Shown here: piece after piece, positions 7,147-10,689 of the stretch
Position numbering within the stretch: position 1 is the stretch's first letter
Layout of the letters: every line of letters starts with the position of its first letter
Source: Anaerolineae bacterium
GTDB lineage: Bacteria > Chloroflexota > Anaerolineae > B4-G1 > SLSP01
Direction of reading: 5' to 3'
NCBI GenBank assembly: GCA_021159805.1
Contig: JAGHDT010000611.1
Location: 1-10,689 of the forward strand
Length of the DNA stretch: 10,689 nt
Notes under the pieces: model-generated
The model's database searches: none
The model's input: the letters and a program-made list of their open reading frames with translations, nothing else
Told to the model about the DNA's origin: nothing
Position numbers and translations under genes: made by a program

Positions 7147-8821
7147 CCGGCCGCTTTAGGGCGTATGACAGCACGACTGCGAGCAGGCTGACCGCAACCG
7201 CGATGGTCACGACACGGTGACGGACCACGAAGGTCAGGAACGGGCCGTAACGATGCTGCACCCAGTGTTTGAAGGCCCGGCTGAAGGCCTGCTGTCTTTG
7301 ATGAAGCCATGCCGAAATCCCCCTCCGCCGCCGCTCTCGCTGGTGACCGAGATGGGCGGGCAACACGAACAAACTTTCGACCAGGGAGATAATGAAAACG
7401 ATGCTGACCACGATAGGGATCATCTTGAAGATCTTGCCCATCACTCCCGGTATGAAGTAAAGGGGCATAAATGTGGCGATATTAGTCAGGATGCTGAAGG
7501 TCACCGGCATGGCAACCTCGCGCGTGCCGCGGACGGCCGCCTTCAGGAACGGCATGCCCTCCTGGTGATAGTGGTGTGCGTTCTCGCCGACCACGATAGC
7601 GTCGTCCACCACGATGCCCACTGCTATAATGTAGGCGAAGAGTGATATCATATTGATGGTTACGCCTGCGGCCGGCAGGAACAGGAAGGACCCGAGGAAC
7701 GAAACCGGAACTCCCAGCGCTACCCAGAACGCCAGTCGGGCCTCGAGAAAGAGCGCCAGCAAGACCAGAACGAGCACTAAACCAAACGCGCCGTTTTTCA
7801 ACAGCAACTGGACGCGTTGGCGGTAAATATCCGACATATCGTTGAAGATGGAGGCCTGGACGCCCGGGGGCAGGTTGGGGATGATCTCCGCCAGTTGTCG
7901 TCGAACCGCATCGGCGACCTGCGTGGGTGTTTGATGGCCCACTCGATAGACCTCCAGCATCACGGCGGGCTTGCCGTTATAGGTCGTGTAGCGGTCGGTT
8001 TCCTCGAAGGCATCGTTGATCGTGGCGATGTCGTTCAACAAGACCTGAGTGCCGTCGGCGGCGGTTATAACGGGCAATTGGGCGAACTGCCGGCCGTAAT
8101 CGCGACGCTCCCTTATCCGGACAAGTATCTCGCCGCCTTTTGTCTTCAGTCCGCCGGCAGGTAAGTCCACCGAAGCGTCCCGAAGCCTGGTGGCGACATC
8201 TTCCAACGTCAATCCGTAGCGGCGGAGATTCTCCTGGGAAATCTCGATGCCGATCTCCAACGGCGGGAGGCCGGAGACATCCACTTGGGTAATGTCGGGG
8301 TCCTGAAGGAACTGGTCGCGAACCTGCTCGGCGAGTTCATGGAGGATGACCCCGTCCACGTCGCCATACAGTACGAGTGACAGCACTCCACGCCTGTGCG
8401 CGACGAGACGGACCTGCGGTTCTTCGGCGTCCTCCGGGAAAGATGTAATCCGGTCGACTTCGCTCTTGACATCCTGGGCGAGTTTTTCGCCGTCGGCACC
8501 CTCCAGCAGCGTTACGCTAACCCTACCCCAACCCTCGCGGGAGACGGACGCGACCTCGTCCACACCATCCAAGTTTTGAACGGCCTGCTCGATTGACAGG
8601 ATGATCCCCTTCTCCACGTCCTCGGGCGTGGCGCCAGGATAGGCCACAGAGACCTCCACGGTGTCAATCTGGATATCGGGAAACACCTCCTGCTTCATAT
8701 GTTGCAGGGATAGGAACCCGCCGACCAGACAGATCAGCATAATCAGGTTAGCGGCTACGGAGTTGCCGGCCATCCAGGCAATTGGGCCATGCTTTTCCCG
8801 GCGGGGGAGTTGGTCACTCAC
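6998..8821 (-). CDS. N-terminal half of the frameshifted RND permease
   Basis: 607 codons from GTG 8821, of which about the first 557 are genuine; the last 50 or so (from about 7149 to the stop at 6998) are out-of-frame read-through. Visible parts: cytoplasmic lead with GPIAWMAGNSVAANLIM into TM1 (about 12-40); porter-domain start QEVFPDIQIDTVEVSVAYPG (44-63); TM2-TM3 with ALFLEARLAFWVALGVPVS; TM4 VGIVVDDAIVVGENAHHY with D406/D407 matching the proton-relay pair of AcrB; TM5-TM6 MPVTFSILTNIATFMPLYF and ESLFVLPAHL; and the predicted TM7 (VVTIAVAVSLLAVVLSYAL) just before the break. The strong ribosome site and GTGA overlap show coupling to the adaptor gene. Confidence 0.9.
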   Translation of the reverse strand: MSDQLPRREKHGPIAWMAGNSVAANLIMLICLVGGFLSLQHMKQEVFPDIQIDTVEVSVAYPGATPEDVEKGIILSIEQAVQNLDGVDEVASVSREGWGRVSVTLLEGADGEKLAQDVKSEVDRITSFPEDAEEPQVRLVAHRRGVLSLVLYGDVDGVILHELAEQVRDQFLQDPDITQVDVSGLPPLEIGIEISQENLRRYGLTLEDVATRLRDASVDLPAGGLKTKGGEILVRIRERRDYGRQFAQLPVITAADGTQVLLNDIATINDAFEETDRYTTYNGKPAVMLEVYRVGHQTPTQVADAVRRQLAEIIPNLPPGVQASIFNDMSDIYRQRVQLLLKNGAFGLVLVLVLLALFLEARLAFWVALGVPVSFLGSFLFLPAAGVTINMISLFAYIIAVGIVVDDAIVVGENAHHYHQEGMPFLKAAVRGTREVAMPVTFSILTNIATFMPLYFIPGVMGKIFKMIPIVVSIVFIISLVESLFVLPAHLGHQRERRRRGISAWLHQRQQAFSRAFKHWVQHRYGPFLTFVVRHRVVTIAVAVSLLAVVLSYALKRPDGVRPFSHSGVGLFPSERDTTIRLARAEDRNRCESSCPGRSPSGRQERL

Positions 8822-10257
8822 GGCCGCTCCTCCGCAGGACGGGTGGTCCCGGGTCCGCTCATTCGCCGATCATCGCAGGAACCTGCTGCAGCTTTCGATG
8901 TACGTAACCGCATACCACCCACAGGTGCCGCCAAGTCGCTGGTAATCAGCAGCTCCCCATCGCGCAGGCCTTCGCTGATCAGGACATCCTCCTTGCCGCT
9001 CCACTTGACACGCACGGGGCGTATTTCAAGGGTGTGGTCGGGTTTCACGATCCACACGTTTTTCCCGTCGCGCAGGGCCGTTCGAGGCACCCGGATGACA
9101 TTCGGCAAGGATGGCCCCTCGATCTCCACACGAACATAAGAACCCAACAGCAGCGGCTGACGCCGGCCAAGCGCCGCCTTGGTATCAAGTGGGTCCCTCA
9201 CCGAGACCAGCAGCATGGCCATGCGGCCCTGGGGTTCCAGGTCGCTCATCAGGCGCTTGACCGTGCAGAGACGAAACGCCTCCCGCCCCCAGGCCGCCTC
9301 GTAGTAAACTCGAACATTGGAACCTTTCTCTGCGTTGAAACCCGGGATATGTATCCATTTCAGGTCATCAACCGGCAAGGACACCTTGACCCAGAACTCC
9401 TGTGTCCCTACCAGCGAGGCCAGCGGCTGGCCCGGCGAGACCTGCGAGCCGAGATTCACGGACCTCGATTGGATGACCGCGTCGAAAGGTGCACGGATCG
9501 TGGTTCGTTCAAGGTCGAGTTCGGCCTTTTCAAGCGCCGTCTCAGCGGCGGACCTGGACGCAACCGCGGCCTGCCTGACGGCTTCTGCCGAGCGCTTAGC
9601 CGTCCTGGCTGCCGCACACGCCGCCTCGCGCGCCTTCAGCTGCGGCCGGCGCAGTACCAGCGCCTCATCCTCCGGTCGTATGGTTTCGCCCAGTAGTTCG
9701 TACTCACGCCTGGCCACGGCCTGTTCGCCCATCTCGAGTGCCAGATTGCATTGAGCGGTGATCACTTCAGCCTCGCGCTGCTTTACCTCAGCGGTTCGCT
9801 GTTCAAATTCCGCCAGGCGCTTCTGCAACTCGGCTCGCTGCTGCCGTACGGCCAGATCATAATCTCTGCGGTCGATCTGCAACATAATATCCCCGGCCTT
9901 GAACATCCCGCCGGGGATGAATTCGGGGGTCAGCGAGACGACTTTTCCACTGACGCGGGATGCCAGTTCGATGCTCTTGGCCGGAACCACGACACCCATG
10001 GCGGAAACCAGCACTTGGTCGGTCCGAGGGTGAACACCGACGACTTCCACCAGGGCGGCCCGTGGCTCGGGCGGTCGCGGTCGGGCTTTGGCTCTGTGCG
10101 TCAGCCAGTAATAGGACACAGCCCCACCGCCAGCCAGGATCAGCAGTGCCGTCGCGGTCGCCAGAAACAGGCGCAGACGGGGCCGAACCGACGCAACGTC
10201 CGTCCCGGTCGTCCTTAGGGGATCGCTGCCTTCTTGATGGATTGCGGGCATATTCAT
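8818..10257 (-). CDS. RND periplasmic adaptor (MFP), membrane-anchored, operon 1
   Basis: HlyD/AcrA-superfamily adaptor of about 479 aa that should link the adjacent permease to the outer-membrane channel. It has no lipobox; instead an uncleaved-looking helix (LFLATATALLILAGGG, about residues 31-46) anchors it. Then: lipoyl/barrel half (IELASRVSGKVVSLTPEFIPGGMFKAGDI split around residues 98-125, ending LQIDRRDY), a long charged coiled-coil hairpin (about 131-250, rich in E, R, Q, A), the returning lipoyl segment TTIRAPFDAVIQSRSVNLG (253-271) with the conserved APFD turn, the barrel, and a membrane-proximal domain with NVIRVPRTALRDGKNVWIV. Start choice: AGGAG at 10262-10266 is 1 nt from GTG 10260, 4 nt from ATG 10257 and 10 nt from ATG 10251; I take 10257. 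The C-terminal tail (GSCDDRRMSGPG) is unassigned. The family is secure. Confidence 0.93.
   Translation of the reverse strand: MNMPAIHQEGSDPLRTTGTDVASVRPRLRLFLATATALLILAGGGAVSYYWLTHRAKARPRPPEPRAALVEVVGVHPRTDQVLVSAMGVVVPAKSIELASRVSGKVVSLTPEFIPGGMFKAGDIMLQIDRRDYDLAVRQQRAELQKRLAEFEQRTAEVKQREAEVITAQCNLALEMGEQAVARREYELLGETIRPEDEALVLRRPQLKAREAACAAARTAKRSAEAVRQAAVASRSAAETALEKAELDLERTTIRAPFDAVIQSRSVNLGSQVSPGQPLASLVGTQEFWVKVSLPVDDLKWIHIPGFNAEKGSNVRVYYEAAWGREAFRLCTVKRLMSDLEPQGRMAMLLVSVRDPLDTKAALGRRQPLLLGSYVRVEIEGPSLPNVIRVPRTALRDGKNVWIVKPDHTLEIRPVRVKWSGKEDVLISEGLRDGELLITSDLAAPVGGMRLRTSKAAAGSCDDRRMSGPGTTRPAEERP
8827..8833 (-). promoter_or_regulatory. Shine-Dalgarno site of the operon 1 permease
   Basis: Minus-strand GGAGGAG inside the adaptor's last codons, 5 nt before GTG 8821. 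It supports the GTG start and the 4-base GTGA overlap with the adaptor stop. Confidence 0.8.
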
Positions 10258-10270
10258 CACTCTCCTGAAC

Positions 10271-10689
10271 TCAACGTGCCGCCGGCTTTATCGCATCATG
10301 CGACGGCCCGGCAGTTCTCTCTGGGAACGGGCTTCTGACGGCCTGTAGTCTCTCCGAGACCTTCGCACGAGGGGGGCGGGACAATTCCCAACCGCCGGCC
10401 AGGGCGCGGTACAGGTCGATTCGGTAGAGTATCAGGTTGCGTCTTGCCGTTACGTAATTGCGCTGTAACTGCTGGTGGGACAGCAGCGTCGTCAGGTACC
10501 TGGTGAAATCCGTCGCGCCCTTTGTGTAGTTATCGAGGGTCTGGGCCGTGGCTTTGGCCGAAGAGTCCAACTGGCGCTTGAGACTGGCCACGTATTCAGC
10601 CTGCTTGCTTTCACGAGCAAGCGCGTCCTCGGTATCCTTCAGCGCGGTCAGCACTACTTGACCGTAGGAGTTGAGTTGTTCCGAGACGA
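10271..10689 (-). CDS. outer-membrane efflux channel (TolC/OprM/NodT family), C-terminal fragment
   Basis: The last 138 residues or so of an outer-membrane factor whose 5' part lies past the right edge. The frame is open from the edge (SEQLNSYGQVVLTALKDTEDAL), so the GTG at 10654 is internal, not a start. The second TolC-like repeat is recognisable: VVLTALKDTEDALA on one coiled-coil helix, then LDNYTKGATDFTRYL, matching the family pattern (Y..G..D...), then HQQLQRNYVTARRNLILYRIDLYRALAGGW, whose LYRALAGGW ending is typical of the OprM/NodT branch. A polar tail of about 37 residues follows. It ends 13 bp before the adaptor start, and the adaptor's ribosome site (10262-10266) sits in that gap, so gene order is channel-adaptor-permease. 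Role: exit duct for the pump, and possibly also for the second pump. Confidence 0.88.
   Translation of the reverse strand, partial: VSEQLNSYGQVVLTALKDTEDALARESKQAEYVASLKRQLDSSAKATAQTLDNYTKGATDFTRYLTTLLSHQQLQRNYVTARRNLILYRIDLYRALAGGWELSRPPRAKVSERLQAVRSPFPERTAGPSHDAIKPAAR

Larger units (their letters stand above)
5608..8821 (-). pseudogene. RND efflux permease interrupted by a single-base frameshift
   Basis: The span is 3214 nt, i.e. 1071 codons plus one base, so one extra base (or two missing) breaks an otherwise complete RND permease of about 1070 aa. The N-terminal frame carries TM1, the first porter domain and the TM4 aspartates; the C-terminal frame carries the second porter domain and TM7-TM12. 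They meet at minus-strand AAGCGGCCGGATGGGG (about 7144-7159). Deleting one G of CCGG gives ALKRP-MGFGLFPTVESDF, a natural entry into the second periplasmic domain. No in-frame stop or other damage is seen on either side. The start is GTG 8821, overlapping the adaptor stop as GTGA and preceded by GGAGGAG with 5-nt spacing. It belongs to the broad AcrB/HAE superfamily but is clearly different from the permease at 1-3136. It could be real inactivation, a sequencing or assembly indel, or, less likely, two separately made halves. Confidence 0.9.

Noticed and set aside
7144..7159. Programmed ribosomal frameshifting in the operon 1 permease
   Set aside because: The zero-frame codons around the break (CGG CCG GAT) form no known slippery heptamer or rare-codon/stop context, and RND permeases are not known to need frameshifting.
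1..10689. Mobile elements, CRISPR array, tRNA or rRNA
   Set aside because: I saw no transposase, integrase, regularly spaced repeats, cloverleaf or rRNA-like segment on either strand.

Overview
The window is a GC-rich stretch from a Gram-negative bacterium. The evidence is two RND-type multidrug efflux pumps, which must connect to an outer-membrane channel, and the tail of such a channel at the right edge. The taxon cannot be fixed from the sequence. Start sites carry clear GGAG/AAGGAG Shine-Dalgarno signals, and the one strong promoter found fits the primary-sigma consensus. All convincing genes lie on the minus strand, so the window is described right to left, in the direction of transcription.

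Operon 1 (10689 to 5608) encodes the C-terminal end of an outer-membrane factor of the OprM/NodT type, a membrane-anchored periplasmic adaptor (MFP), and an RND permease. The genes are tightly coupled: a 13-bp gap between the first two and a 4-base GTGA overlap between the second and third. The permease is split by a single-base frameshift near 7147-7152. Its two halves join into an otherwise full-length transporter of about 1070 residues, so it is either a recent pseudogene or a sequence error.

A non-coding stretch (5292-5607) follows. It holds a weak terminator-like hairpin, a nested inverted repeat, a near-consensus promoter (TTGACA, 17 bp, CATAAT) reading leftward, and an AT-rich cluster of inverted repeats at the predicted transcription start. 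That cluster is the likely operator of the TetR-type repressor.

Operon 2 (5291 to the left edge) has the acrR-acrA-acrB gene content in one transcript: a TetR-family repressor, a lipoprotein adaptor close in layout to AcrA, and an HAE-1 permease close to AcrB. The permease runs open through the left edge with 1045 codons visible, so only a few residues are missing. Its reading frame is intact. The adaptor has an unusually long alpha-hairpin, 28 residues longer on each arm than I recall for E. coli AcrA.

Functional picture: two different proton-driven drug or lipophile exporters side by side, one with an autoregulating repressor. Operon 2 shows no outer-membrane channel inside the window. One may lie past the left edge, or the channel of operon 1 may be shared. 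I found no mobile element, CRISPR array, tRNA or rRNA. The long plus-strand reading frames are shadows of these genes.
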